A stretch of 59,161 bases of DNA from Bacteroidales bacterium (GCA_024400505.1 JAKSMP010000008.1:1-59161); one strand, 5' to 3'; positions 18,093-27,242 are shown, counted from the stretch's first letter. Notes: generated from the sequence alone by a model not told the origin. Made by a program: numbers and translations.

Positions 18093-19433
18093 TTATTCGA
18101 AAAGACGTGCCACGTGATTCATGGCTTTGGGAAGGGTGAAAACGATTACTTTGTCGTTGGGCAGCAGCTGCATCTCGCGGGTGGGCAGTATGCTCTTGCT
18201 GCCTCGAATCACGCCGCCGATAGCAGCTCCTGCAGGCAGTCGAAGTTCGCGCAGGGTGCACTTGGTAGCAGGGGCACCTTTGCGCACATTGAACTCTATC
18301 AACTCTGCATTGGTGCCGCTGAGCCATTTACCTCTGACGGCTTCGGCCTTAACAATAAAGCGTGATATGTAGCTGGCTGTGATGAGTTTCTTGTTGATGA
18401 TGGTGTCGATGCCAATGTCCTGAGAGAGAGAAATGAACCCAGTGTTCTCTACCAAAGCGATGGTGCGTTTCACACCCAATTTCTTGGCATGCAAGCAGGT
18501 GAGCACATTGGTTTCAGAGCTGTCGGTCACGGCAATAAAAGCATCGGCATTCTGTATGCCTTCTTCTTTCAGTAGTTCAATGTCGGTGGCGTCGCCATTG
18601 ATAACGATGGTGTTATCCAGCAGGTTGACTGCTTCGTCGCACTTCTGTCGCGATTCATCAAAGAGCGTAACGTTAATTTTGTTCTCCAATGCTTGGGCCG
18701 CAAGACGTCCAATGCGGCCGCCACCCACTATCAAGGCTTTGCGGATGGGCACTTGCCGTTTGCCCGACACTTGCATGATGGCCTCCATCTGGTTGGGACG
18801 TGATATCACGTAAACATTGTCGCCGGGGTTGATCACCGTGTCGGTGTGAGGAATGATGATGTCGCCGTCGCGCACGATGGCCACAATGCGCACCTCCACA
18901 GTGTTGTAATTCTGTATCAGCTCGCGCACCGTCTTGCCCACCACAGGCGACTCGTTGTCCATGCGAATGAGGTACATGGTGAGCAACCCGCTGCTGAAGT
19001 CAAAAAACTCTCCAGCCACAGGGTTGTTAATCAAGTTGGTGATTTCTTTCACGGCAATTCGCTCGGGGCAAATCAACTCATCCACGCCCAAATCGCGGAA
19101 CATGTCTCGGCGCTTCGGCGCCAACAGCTCGGCATTGCTGATACGAGCCACGGTTTTCTTGGCTTTGAGCTTTTTGGCCAGCACGCAACTCATTAGGTTG
19201 ATGCTTTCGTCGTGCAGCACAGCCAGAAAAAGATCACAGTCGGCCACATTGGCCTCTTCCAGCACCTGTGGCGAAGTGCTGGACCCGATGATGGTCATCA
19301 AGTCGTTCTCTTTCTCCAGACGTTTCAAAAGTTCCGAATTGGGGTCCACAACAGTGATATTGTGGTTCAATTCCGTCAACGATTTGGCGAGGTAAAATCC
19401 AACCTCTCCGTCACCTGCAATAATTATATTCAT
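18093..19433 (-). CDS. trkA: Trk potassium uptake regulatory subunit TrkA
   Basis: Cytosolic NAD(H)/nucleotide-binding gating ring of the Trk potassium channel. The 446 residues contain two RCK modules, each with a Rossmann motif (IIIAGDGEVG at the N-terminus, ALIVGGGRIGRLAAQ in the middle) and a TrkA-C domain after each. The start is set at MNIIIAGDGEVG, which matches the family N-terminus; the longer frame adds 16 atypical residues. It is the first gene of the trkA-trkH-trkH operon, with a TATTTTTGC promoter element about 26 nt upstream. Confidence 0.94.
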   Translation of the reverse strand: MNIIIAGDGEVGFYLAKSLTELNHNITVVDPNSELLKRLEKENDLMTIIGSSTSPQVLEEANVADCDLFLAVLHDESINLMSCVLAKKLKAKKTVARISNAELLAPKRRDMFRDLGVDELICPERIAVKEITNLINNPVAGEFFDFSSGLLTMYLIRMDNESPVVGKTVRELIQNYNTVEVRIVAIVRDGDIIIPHTDTVINPGDNVYVISRPNQMEAIMQVSGKRQVPIRKALIVGGGRIGRLAAQALENKINVTLFDESRQKCDEAVNLLDNTIVINGDATDIELLKEEGIQNADAFIAVTDSSETNVLTCLHAKKLGVKRTIALVENTGFISLSQDIGIDTIINKKLITASYISRFIVKAEAVRGKWLSGTNAELIEFNVRKGAPATKCTLRELRLPAGAAIGGVIRGSKSILPTREMQLLPNDKVIVFTLPKAMNHVARLFE

Positions 19434-19458
19434 TAATTTTATGTCAAAAATTAGCGTG

Positions 19459-19466
19459 CAAAAATA
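19459..19466 (-). promoter_or_regulatory. Promoter -7 element for trkA
   Basis: The minus strand reads TATTTTTGC, 25 nt upstream of the trkA ATG. No clear -33 TTTG. Confidence 0.45.
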
Positions 19467-19868
19467 CTCAAATTTTCTCATTCATGTAGAATAATATTTC
19501 TCAAGCAACGTGCTATGTGCTGTGTGGAACATATTTAGCTCGCCGCTATCATTGATTCTTCCTACTTCTCAAGGCCGAAATTTTCTTATCACCAAGGCCG
19601 AAATTGATACCCTTCAAGGGTGGGTGTTCGTATAGTGCCTGTATAGCGGTTGTATGGTGCCTGTATCCCGGAGCCTAAGCGAAACTAAGGCGAAAGCAAG
19701 GCGTAAGTATGGCCCAACCTCAATCGTTGCTTTGGATTTCTTTTATCGTAAGCAATGATTTGTCGGAAGGGTAAGCATGGGTAAAGGTGTATGAAATGGC
19801 TTGTTTTGGTATAAGATAAAAAAATGATGGTTGGTGGCTTATTTTTTCTGTTATTCAAAAAAAAGACG
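19467..19868. other. Intergenic region with short direct repeats, no gene
   Basis: About 400 nt between divergent genes without a credible reading frame. It holds small direct repeats: AAGGCCGAAATT twice (about 19570 and 19592), GTGCCTGTAT twice (about 19637 and 19656) and variants of CTAAGGCGAAAGCAAGGCGTAAG near 19685. These look like degenerate extragenic repeats rather than operators. Confidence 0.5.
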
Positions 19869-19876
19869 TACTTTTG
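19869..19876 (+). promoter_or_regulatory. Promoter -7 element for the acyl-CoA ligase gene
   Basis: TACTTTTGC matches TAnnTTTG and lies 22 nt before the ATG at 19899. A TCTG at 19847-19850 is a weak -33 candidate with an 18-nt spacer. Confidence 0.5.
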
Positions 19877-19898
19877 CAATTTAAATAATTTTAGTATT

Positions 19899-21773
19899 AT
19901 GGAAATAACACGTACTTTTGACTTGTTAAATTATCTCAAGGAAAAATACCCTGAGAAAGAGGATGTCTTGTGCTGCAAGGAGAATGGTGAGTGGGTGAAA
20001 TATAGCACCGACAGATATTCCAAGATTGCTCAATATATGGCTTGTGGCTTGATTGAGATGGGCCTCAAGAAAGGAGATAAGGTTATCACAATGTCGCAGA
20101 ACTGCCCTGAGTGGAATTTTATAGATATGGCTTGTGCGCAGACTGGCGTGATACATGTGCCTATCTATCCCACCCTCAGCACCGAAAATTATGTGCATAT
20201 CATCACTCATTCCGAAGCCAAATACATCATGGTTGGCAACAAGGTGTTGGTCAACAGACTGAAACCTGCCTTGGAGAAAGTGGAGAATCCCCCCCAGGTT
20301 TATACCCTTCACAAGACTGATGAGTATCCTTCCACCTTCGAAATCTTGAAGCTGGGCATCGAATCGCATGAGCGAAACGAACCTATCTTGGATGAAATGA
20401 AAAACTCAATCACCGCCGATGATTGTGCCACCCTTATCTATACCTCTGGCACCACTGGAGCCCCCAAGGGTGTGATGCTTTCTCACCGCAATCTGTGTTC
20501 CAATTTCTTGGCCCATGCCAAGGTCAATATCATGAAACCCGGAGACAAGGTGCTCTCTTTCCTCCCGCTCAACCATATCTATGAGCGTAGCATGAACTAC
20601 CATTTCCAATATCTTGGCGTGGGTGTGTATTATGCCGAGAACATGGGCACCATCCAGCAGAATATGGCCGAAGTTCGTGCCAATGGTTTCTGCGCTGTGC
20701 CGCGTGTGCTGGAAATGGTCTATGACAAGCTCTATGCCGCAGGTAAGGACTTCAAAGGCATTAAGAAAAAGGTGTATGATCGTGCTTTCGCACATGGTGC
20801 ACGTTGGGACTATTCAATGGTCAAAAAAATGTCGCTTCTTTATCAGCTGGGTCAGATTTTCTACGACCGTATGGTGTATCGCCATTGGCGTGAAAAGTTT
20901 GGAGGCAACAAGTTGATAGTCATCACTGGCTCCAGCTCCATCCAACCTCGCATGATTCGCACATTTGCTGCTGCTGGTATTTATATTTATGAAGGATATG
21001 GCCTGTCAGAGACTAGCCCTGTGATTGCTGTGAACAACCCTGCCAAGGGGTGGGTGAAAATAGGCACGGTAGGTCCCATCCTAGAGGGGGTGGAGGTGAA
21101 GTTTGCCGACGATGGCGAAATCCTCACTCGTGGAGCTCATGTGATGATGGGATATTACAAAGACCCCGAATACACAGCCCAGGTGATGGAGCCCGATGGG
21201 TGGTTCCACACTGGCGATGTGGGCGAATTGGTGGGCAACTTTGGTGGCCTCACTGGACCTCGATTCCTTCGCATCACCGACCGCAAGAAAGATATCTTCA
21301 AACTCTCAGCAGGCAAGTACATCGCCCCTCAGCTGATGGAGAATAAGATGCGAGAGAATGAATATATCGATCAAGCCATGATCATTGGCGAGAATCAAAA
21401 GAGTGTGGCAGCCATTATCAGCCCCAACTTCAACACGCTCCACTATTGGGCTCTCAAGCATCATTTGCACTATCGCGACAATGCTGCGCTCCTTCAGATG
21501 CCAGAGACCAAAGAAAAATTCCGCCAAGTTATTGCAGAAATCAATCGTGATTTTGCCGCGCATGAGCAGATTAAGAACTATCGAGTGGTGGTTGACGAGT
21601 GGAATGCCAACAACGGTTTGCTCTCTCCCACGCTCAAGTTGCGCCGCAAACCATTGATGGAGAAATATAAAGGGTTGATTGCTGAAATCTACGGTACAGA
21701 ACAACCCATCTCCAACCCCATCATCTCTGCATTCCGCAATGTTGAGCTTCCCAGCTTCACAAAGAAAAAATAA
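19899..21773 (+). CDS. Long-chain fatty acid-CoA ligase (AMP-forming)
   Basis: A 624-residue enzyme of the ANL superfamily that activates fatty acids via acyl-AMP to acyl-CoA. Signatures are the P-loop IYTSGTTGAPKGVMLSH, the EGYGLSETSPV adenine-binding motif and the hinge region ITDRKKDIFKLSAGKYIAPQ. The start is at MEITRTFDLLNYL just after a TAnnTTTG promoter; the 25 extra upstream codons overlap that promoter. It is probably monocistronic, ending at a UUCG-loop terminator. The chain-length preference cannot be told. Confidence 0.9.
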   Translation: MEITRTFDLLNYLKEKYPEKEDVLCCKENGEWVKYSTDRYSKIAQYMACGLIEMGLKKGDKVITMSQNCPEWNFIDMACAQTGVIHVPIYPTLSTENYVHIITHSEAKYIMVGNKVLVNRLKPALEKVENPPQVYTLHKTDEYPSTFEILKLGIESHERNEPILDEMKNSITADDCATLIYTSGTTGAPKGVMLSHRNLCSNFLAHAKVNIMKPGDKVLSFLPLNHIYERSMNYHFQYLGVGVYYAENMGTIQQNMAEVRANGFCAVPRVLEMVYDKLYAAGKDFKGIKKKVYDRAFAHGARWDYSMVKKMSLLYQLGQIFYDRMVYRHWREKFGGNKLIVITGSSSIQPRMIRTFAAAGIYIYEGYGLSETSPVIAVNNPAKGWVKIGTVGPILEGVEVKFADDGEILTRGAHVMMGYYKDPEYTAQVMEPDGWFHTGDVGELVGNFGGLTGPRFLRITDRKKDIFKLSAGKYIAPQLMENKMRENEYIDQAMIIGENQKSVAAIISPNFNTLHYWALKHHLHYRDNAALLQMPETKEKFRQVIAEINRDFAAHEQIKNYRVVVDEWNANNGLLSPTLKLRRKPLMEKYKGLIAEIYGTEQPISNPIISAFRNVELPSFTKKK

Positions 21774-21800
21774 TAATACAATATTGTTGCATTATGAATA

Positions 21801-21830
21801 AAAAAAGCAGTCCTTCGGGACTGCTTTTTC
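21801..21830. terminator. Bidirectional terminator with UUCG tetraloop
   Basis: A 12-bp stem AAAAAGCAGTCC / GGACTGCTTTTT closes a TTCG loop. It sits between the convergent ligase and small-lipoprotein genes and carries A and T runs on both sides. Confidence 0.9.
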
Positions 21831-21850
21831 TCATGAAACAACAACTGGAA

Positions 21851-22060
21851 TTATTGGCACTCAAAACCAGTTTTGGGGTCTGCAATAATAATCTTGTTAA
21901 GGTCAGAGCATTTTTTGTAAGTGTCTCTGTCGAGTTCTACCTCTTGAGGTTCGCCAACTACGATACCAGCGGCATAGGTTTTGCAGGTGCAGGTTTTGTT
22001 GCAAGAGCTGAAGCTAGCAGCAGCAGCGATAACGGCGAGTGCCAAAACAACTTTTTTCAT
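21851..22060 (-). CDS. Small putative lipoprotein
   Basis: A 69-residue protein with a signal peptide MKKVVLALAVIAAAASFSSC, where C20 is the likely lipidated Cys (lipobox FSSC, slightly off consensus). The mature part is about 50 residues and begins CNKTCTCKTYAAGIVVG, with four Cys in total after the signal sequence and a charged end. I do not recognise the family. The start is chosen because the longer frame adds 16 residues ahead of a perfect signal peptide. A TACCTTTGC promoter element lies 46 nt upstream. Confidence 0.75.
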   Translation of the reverse strand: MKKVVLALAVIAAAASFSSCNKTCTCKTYAAGIVVGEPQEVELDRDTYKKCSDLNKIIIADPKTGFECQ

Positions 22061-22105
22061 AATGTTTGAAGTTTTTACGTTAATAATTGCTTGTCTTATC
22101 ATTTG

Positions 22106-22113
22106 CAAAGGTA
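22106..22113 (-). promoter_or_regulatory. Promoter -7 element for the small lipoprotein
   Basis: The minus strand reads TACCTTTGC, a full match to TAnnTTTG, 45 nt upstream of the ATG at 22060. Confidence 0.55.
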
Positions 22114-22424
22114 CAATTAATAATTTGAATATTATATTTTGTGACGTGGTTTTTGTTTTTTTTAACGTATGGTTGCGGTTGTTGGTGTTAATACTATTGA
22201 GCTCGGTTTAACTTATCTTGAACATAGTTTAAATTGTACTTAATCTATTGTGGTGTATGCTGTTACAGCCTGTGCTGGTGTCAGTTTGCAAAAAGTGGCT
22301 ATTACGGGTGGCAATTTTCAAGAAAAACAGAATACTAACAATGCAATTGCTCTGTACCATTGGATTTGCTACTCTGTATTTGTGGGTTGTAATTCAGCTG
22401 ATTGCGATTTTGTTGAAAAAATAT
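22114..22424. other. Intergenic region, nothing recognised
   Basis: About 310 A/T-rich nt between the lipoprotein promoter and the tRNA promoter. Short open frames are present but none has a recognisable product or start context. Confidence 0.5.
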
Positions 22425-22455
22425 TTTGTCATGTCAAAAAATGTTTGTAATTTTG
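22425..22455 (+). promoter_or_regulatory. Promoter for tRNA-Val genes
   Basis: TTTG at 22425-22428 and TAATTTTG at 22448-22455 are separated by exactly 19 nt, an excellent Bacteroidota promoter. The first tRNA begins 23 nt downstream. Confidence 0.75.
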
Positions 22456-22478
22456 CACCCGCTTTTCGAGAGAAAAAT

Positions 22479-22553
22479 GATCTGTTAGCTCAGTTGGTTT
22501 AGAGCGCTTGCTTGACAGGCAAGAGGTCACAAGTTCAAATCTTGTACAGATCA
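22479..22553 (+). tRNA. tRNA-Val (anticodon GAC)
   Basis: A 75-nt cloverleaf: 7-bp acceptor GATCTGT/ACAGATC, D-arm GCTC/GAGC, anticodon stem CTTGC/GCAAG with loop TTGACAG giving anticodon GAC, and T-arm ACAAG/CTTGT. The discriminator is A and CCA is not encoded. Confidence 0.95.
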
Positions 22554-22561
22554 CCGATTGG

Positions 22562-22593
22562 AAGAGGTGGAGCAAAGCTTCGCCTTTTTGTTT
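22562..22593 (+). terminator. Hairpin between the two tRNA-Val genes
   Basis: A stem AGGTGGAGC / GCTTCGCCT with two G-U pairs and an AAA loop is followed by a T run. It may partly terminate after the first tRNA or mark a processing site. Confidence 0.45.
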
Positions 22594-22610
22594 CGAGCAA
22601 AAAAAGTGAT

Positions 22611-22685
22611 GGTCTGTTAGCTCAGTTGGTTCAGAGCGCTTCCTTCACACGGAAGAGGTCGACAGTTCGAATCTGCCACAGACCA
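22611..22685 (+). tRNA. tRNA-Val (anticodon CAC)
   Basis: A 75-nt cloverleaf: acceptor GGTCTGT/ACAGACC, D-arm GCTC/GAGC, anticodon stem CTTCC/GGAAG with loop TTCACAC giving anticodon CAC. The T-stem GACAG/CTGCC has one A-C mismatch. The discriminator is A and CCA is not encoded. Confidence 0.92.
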
Positions 22686-22690
22686 CATCA

Positions 22691-22724
22691 AAAAGACTTC
22701 AGCTAAAGGTTGAAGTCTTTTTTT
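22691..22724 (+). terminator. Terminator after tRNA-Val pair
   Basis: An 11-bp stem AAAAGACTTCA / TGAAGTCTTTT followed by T-rich sequence, 6 nt after the second tRNA. Confidence 0.85.
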
Positions 22725-22782
22725 ATTGTTTGACTTTATTCTCTTGTTGCTTTTTTATTTGAACAAAGGACTAACTTTTTTC

Positions 22783-22812
22783 TTGTTATTCCACGTACTT
22801 TTCGTATCTTTG
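22783..22812 (+). promoter_or_regulatory. Promoter for the T9SS plug-protease operon
   Basis: TTG at 22783-22785 and TATCTTTG at 22805-22812 have a 19-nt spacer. The plug gene ATG follows 31 nt downstream. Confidence 0.7.
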
Positions 22813-22842
22813 CATGTATTTTATAAATATTATAGTTATTGT

Positions 22843-24120
22843 ATGCAAAAGGGCATTGTTCTAGGAGTCATTGTGTTGCTTGCTGCTATTTTGGGCATGC
22901 AGTGCAGAGTCTGTGCCCAAATTGTTACCGATTCCAATTGGAGTTCGGATGTGAAGTCGGTGTTTTTAACCAAAAATGGTGTGGAATTAGAGTCTCCTAT
23001 ACTCACGCTGGAAACCGACGACCGACTGCTGCTGAGGTTTGATGTCCTAGGCTCTGAACCCGATGATTTCCGTTATCGAATCATGCATTGCGACAGCCAT
23101 TGGCAACAAGATGATTTGACACCAGGTGAGTTTATGACCGGATTTGAGGAGTCTCCTATTGAGAACTACAATAGTTCTTTCACCACCCTGCAAGATTATG
23201 TGAATTACTATCAGTATATCCCATCGCAATATGGGCAGTTTTTGGCTTCGGGCAATTATGTGGTGCAAGTGTTTCTGCAGGACAACCCCGACAGCATCAT
23301 CCTTACCCGTAGATTCTGTGTGAGTGAAGAGTCGGTAGAAACAAAGTTGAGCGTAGATACGCCCTATGACAATGTGTCTATCTTCGAGCGAAGAGAGGTG
23401 AATGTGGCAGTAGGCCAAAATGTGGGGTATGCTGGTTCTATGTTTGCGCCCACGCTCAATCCTGCCTACTATAGGGTGGTGGTGCAGCAGAATGGACGAT
23501 GGGATAATGCTCGAGCATTGTTGTTGGGAGGATACGACCGCGGTATGCTCAGCTATCGCAATCATCAAGAGAATGTTTTTGAGTGCGGCAACACGTTTCG
23601 CTACTTTGACATCAGCAATATTCGCACAGCAATGTACAACGTGGTGAAGATTGATGAGTTTGGCGGCGAGTGGTTTGCCATGCTCCGCCCCTTGGAGGAT
23701 AGAAGCAATAAACCCTTCATCACCGAAATTACCCTCAATGGTGGCATGAAGGTGAATGTGTGGGACAGAACCAACAAACAGACCGAGGCTGATTATGTGT
23801 ATGTGAATTTTGTGCTGCCAATGCAGTACCCGTTTATGAATGGTAGTGTGCATGTGGTGGGCGATTTGACTCAATGGCAACTTGATGAACACAGCCGCAT
23901 GGCCTACCATCCCGAGATGAAGGCCTATACGTTGCGCCTTCTGCTGAAGCAGGGTTACTATGCCTACCAATTGCTGTTTTTGCCCGTAGGCCAACACCAA
24001 GGCGAGACTGCTCCGCTAGAGGGCAACCATTATGAAACCCCCAATACATATCGGGCTTATGTCTATTATCGTTCTCCCAGCGACCGTTATGACCGCTTGG
24101 TGGGATATGTGAAGTATTAA
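22843..24120 (+). CDS. T9SS plug protein (formerly DUF5103)
   Basis: A 425-residue exported protein matching the family now named type IX secretion system plug protein, which closes the periplasmic side of the SprA/Sov translocon when idle. A signal peptide (MQKGIVLGVIVLLAAILGMQCRV...AQ) precedes a beta-rich body with VFLTKNGVELESPILTLETDDRLLLRFD-like strands, FRYRIMHCDSHWQQDDL, and a C-terminal carbohydrate-binding-like sandwich. The start is set at the ATG before QKGIV, 31 nt after a strong promoter; the longer frame overlaps that promoter. Two T9SS cargo protease genes follow directly (13-nt gap). Confidence 0.82.
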   Translation: MQKGIVLGVIVLLAAILGMQCRVCAQIVTDSNWSSDVKSVFLTKNGVELESPILTLETDDRLLLRFDVLGSEPDDFRYRIMHCDSHWQQDDLTPGEFMTGFEESPIENYNSSFTTLQDYVNYYQYIPSQYGQFLASGNYVVQVFLQDNPDSIILTRRFCVSEESVETKLSVDTPYDNVSIFERREVNVAVGQNVGYAGSMFAPTLNPAYYRVVVQQNGRWDNARALLLGGYDRGMLSYRNHQENVFECGNTFRYFDISNIRTAMYNVVKIDEFGGEWFAMLRPLEDRSNKPFITEITLNGGMKVNVWDRTNKQTEADYVYVNFVLPMQYPFMNGSVHVVGDLTQWQLDEHSRMAYHPEMKAYTLRLLLKQGYYAYQLLFLPVGQHQGETAPLEGNHYETPNTYRAYVYYRSPSDRYDRLVGYVKY

Positions 24121-24133
24121 TAATTGCAGGATT

Positions 24134-27100
24134 ATGATGAAAAGAATTTTTTTGATTAGTTGGATGCTGCTGGTGGCAAGTATTGCCATGTCGGCACCTG
24201 TCAAAAACATGCCGGTGAAGTGTGTTCAGCCCCAAGGAGATACTCTTTATTGCTTTGTCTCGGGTGATGAATTCTATCACCGTTTGCACGATGCCGAAGA
24301 TTTTACCATCATTCAAAATGTTGAAACTGGCGAATATGTTTACGCCATGCTTCAGGATGGTAAACTTGCACCTACCCATTATCGTCCAGGTATGGACAAT
24401 CCTGCTTCGGTGGGCCTTGTGCCGGGGTTGAAACCGGGGGCAGCCGAGTTAAGCCGCTTGCATAAGGCATGGGATATTCCAGAGGTATATAAACTGCCTG
24501 CTGTTAAAACATCGGGGGCAAACCATGGCATTCTCAACAACGTAGTTATCTTCATTCGCTTCAGCGATGAGGGGTCCTGCACCTCAACCCCATTCAACAA
24601 TATTGCTGCCATGTTCAACGATAGCACGATTGGAGCCAACTCTATGTTCAACTATTTTTGGCATTCAAGCTACCAGAATCTTCGCATTGTCACACATTTC
24701 TACCCCGCACCTTCGGGCAACACCATACTCTCTTATCAAGACTCCCACCCCCGCAGTTATTATCAGCCCTATAGCGCCACCAACTCCAATGGATATACCG
24801 ATAGCGACGAACGTAGAAATAGAGAGTTCTCTCTTTTGGAGAATGCTGTTAATTACGTTAGTTCAAGCGTGCCCACTACGCTCAATTTGGACATGGACAA
24901 TGATGGCCAGGTGGATAATGTTTGTTTTGTGGTGAGCGGCACATACACAGGATGGAACGATATGCTTTGGCCGCACAAATGGGGCCTTTATGACCGTGTG
25001 GTGAATATCAACGGCAAGCGGGTATATACATACAATCTGCAATTGGCCAACTCTGGTGATCATTATTTTGGCGTTACAACTTTCTGCCACGAAATGACGC
25101 ATACCTTGGGCTGCCCTGATTTGTATCACTACAATGAATATACCACTGTGTCAGCTGCAGGAAGCTGGGATTTGATGGAATACAACCAAAACCCTCCTCA
25201 GCAGACCAATTCGCTATTCAAATACCATTTCCTCAATTGGTTTGATAGTATTCCGTTACTATCCGATACGGGCAATTATACCATCTATTCCAATGCTTCA
25301 GCACCTAATCATGCCTATAAGATTGCTTCGCCCAACCGCAATCAGTGGTACATCTTGGAGTATCGCAACAGTGCCGACACTTTCGATTCTTCGATACCCA
25401 ACAGCGGTTTGCTGATTTGGCGATACAATACCGCTGTCAATGCCAGCAATTCAGGGTTTGATTATTTCAACACACCTCACCAATTGTGGCTTTTCCGCCC
25501 CAATAGTCATTGCGATACCGTGAATGGAAATGACGCACAAGCCGGATTTGGATTGTATGGGCGCAATGCTTTCCATGCAGGAGCTTCCAATTATCCCTAC
25601 CTCTGCAATGGCACAGTTGACACCTCGTTCCTCCTCACCAATATTCAAGTGAGTGCCGATCACCAGTCGGTGAGTTTCACCTTTACCCCCACTGGCATTG
25701 GCTCTTGTGGGACTGTGAATAATTTCCCACTTACCGAAGGATTTGAAGATGGCACCACTTCCTGTTGGACGCTGGAGTCGGCCGATCCTGCCAATGATGG
25801 TCGCATAGGAGTGTTCACTTCAAGTACATCCACCCCCCATTCCGGTAGCTATTCTTTCCGTTTCAGCAGCTATGATAGGGCAACCAACTATCATCAATAT
25901 CTGATTTCGCCTCAGTTGAACCATGCTAACCCCTTGCGCATGCAGTTCTACTATAAAAAGTCCAACACGGCCAATGAACATTTCATGGTGACTTATTCCA
26001 CTACGGGCAATGCTGTGTCCGATTTCACCGATACAATCATCAATACCTTTGCAACCTCCACTTCTTGGCAGTCGTGCAACTTGCTTGTGCCACAATCTGC
26101 CCGATATGTGGCCATCGATTATTGTTCTGACTATCTGTATTATCTCTATATTGATGATATCTCCCTTGTCGATACTTTGCAGGCGGAAGAGCGCGACACC
26201 ACTTTTATCCATGTGCATGACACCCTCTACAATTGGCAGCATGACACGGTTTATATCACGCTCATCGATACCGTATTCCACCATACAGAACTTACTCGTT
26301 GCGACACCATTCACATCACCGATGTTATTACCGATACCATCATGGCTGACATACCTTTTGTCCGTCTGAAGGTGTTGTCTCATGATGTTGAGCAGGGTGA
26401 GGGGGTAGGCAATGGCCTGTATCGCCTTACCGACACAGTTCACATTGGAGCTCTTCCGTATCAGGGGCATCGCTTCGTGCGGTGGATGGATGGCAATACA
26501 AGCAATCCTAGGACGGTCTGTGCTGGTGATGGCTTGGATTATGTGGCATTTTTCGAAGCTGTAGGGATGAAAGATTCTCCACGCAATACTGCACATGATA
26601 CGCTGGTGGTTCACGACACTGTGTGGGTGACGCTCACCATTACCGACACCGTGTATAGCCATTCCCAGCTGCATTATTATGATACTGCTTATGTGACGCT
26701 ACCTCCTGTGTATGACACTTCGTTGGTGTATGATACCTTAGTGCTTGACACGGCTGTGTATTATTCGTTCAATTTGGTCTCAGCCAACCCCGACATGGGC
26801 ATGGTGATAGGCGGTGGTGCATTTGCAGCTGGCACGCTCACCGAGTTTGCCCCGCTGCCCTTCGAAGGATACAGATTCGTGCGATGGAGCGATGGGGTAG
26901 AGGAGTCTGTTCGCAGTATGACCATAGGCGAGGATGTATATCTTGAAGCCTTGTATGCTCCAGATCAGGTATCGCCAGAACAAGTGGACGAAGTTGATGG
27001 TCTGCAATCGCAGGTATATTCGATGGGCTCCACTGTTATAGTTAAGGCATCCGTTGGTGGCAGGGTAATGGTGTTCAATATCATGGGACAACTGGTGGCT

Positions 27101-27217
27101 CAAGATTCGTTGCCCGAATTGGGTGGAGAAGTGCGATTTGGCTCCCTGCAATCGGGTGTATATTTAGTGCGGGTAGGTCTTCAGTCTGCCCACAAGGTGT
27201 TAATCATGAATAACTAA
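24134..27217 (+). CDS. M6-type metalloprotease with T9SS sorting domain (first copy)
   Basis: A 1027-residue secreted zinc protease. A signal peptide (about 1-21) is followed by a prodomain-like region and the M6 catalytic domain (about 130-520) with the zinc site H319-EMT-H323-TLG-CPD, the HExxHxxGxxD form. A beta-sandwich domain occupies about 530-680. Two stalks rich in His/Tyr-Asp-Thr (for example HVHDTLYNWQHDTVY) alternate with two InlB-repeat-like modules (GHRFVRWMDG, GYRFVRWSDG). The last 70 residues are a T9SS type A sorting domain ending VYLVRVGLQSAHKVLI. It is therefore predicted to be secreted through T9SS and anchored to, or released from, the cell surface. The gene lies 13 nt after the plug gene. 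Confidence 0.9.
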   Translation: MMKRIFLISWMLLVASIAMSAPVKNMPVKCVQPQGDTLYCFVSGDEFYHRLHDAEDFTIIQNVETGEYVYAMLQDGKLAPTHYRPGMDNPASVGLVPGLKPGAAELSRLHKAWDIPEVYKLPAVKTSGANHGILNNVVIFIRFSDEGSCTSTPFNNIAAMFNDSTIGANSMFNYFWHSSYQNLRIVTHFYPAPSGNTILSYQDSHPRSYYQPYSATNSNGYTDSDERRNREFSLLENAVNYVSSSVPTTLNLDMDNDGQVDNVCFVVSGTYTGWNDMLWPHKWGLYDRVVNINGKRVYTYNLQLANSGDHYFGVTTFCHEMTHTLGCPDLYHYNEYTTVSAAGSWDLMEYNQNPPQQTNSLFKYHFLNWFDSIPLLSDTGNYTIYSNASAPNHAYKIASPNRNQWYILEYRNSADTFDSSIPNSGLLIWRYNTAVNASNSGFDYFNTPHQLWLFRPNSHCDTVNGNDAQAGFGLYGRNAFHAGASNYPYLCNGTVDTSFLLTNIQVSADHQSVSFTFTPTGIGSCGTVNNFPLTEGFEDGTTSCWTLESADPANDGRIGVFTSSTSTPHSGSYSFRFSSYDRATNYHQYLISPQLNHANPLRMQFYYKKSNTANEHFMVTYSTTGNAVSDFTDTIINTFATSTSWQSCNLLVPQSARYVAIDYCSDYLYYLYIDDISLVDTLQAEERDTTFIHVHDTLYNWQHDTVYITLIDTVFHHTELTRCDTIHITDVITDTIMADIPFVRLKVLSHDVEQGEGVGNGLYRLTDTVHIGALPYQGHRFVRWMDGNTSNPRTVCAGDGLDYVAFFEAVGMKDSPRNTAHDTLVVHDTVWVTLTITDTVYSHSQLHYYDTAYVTLPPVYDTSLVYDTLVLDTAVYYSFNLVSANPDMGMVIGGGAFAAGTLTEFAPLPFEGYRFVRWSDGVEESVRSMTIGEDVYLEALYAPDQVSPEQVDEVDGLQSQVYSMGSTVIVKASVGGRVMVFNIMGQLVAQDSLPELGGEVRFGSLQSGVYLVRVGLQSAHKVLIMNN

Positions 27218-27242
27218 TACTGAGAAATAATTTCAATTCTAA

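Noticed and set aside
19685-19879. 64-codon minus-strand frame in the trkA-ligase gap
   Set aside because: No domain or start context, and it overlaps the promoter of the ligase gene.
22248-22502. 84-codon hydrophobic frame ahead of the tRNA genes
   Set aside because: It overlaps the tRNA-Val gene and its promoter. The hydrophobic stretch is a by-product of T-rich sequence.
23047-24000. Minus-strand 317-codon frame opposite the plug gene
   Set aside because: Shadow frame; the plus-strand gene has a family match and a promoter.
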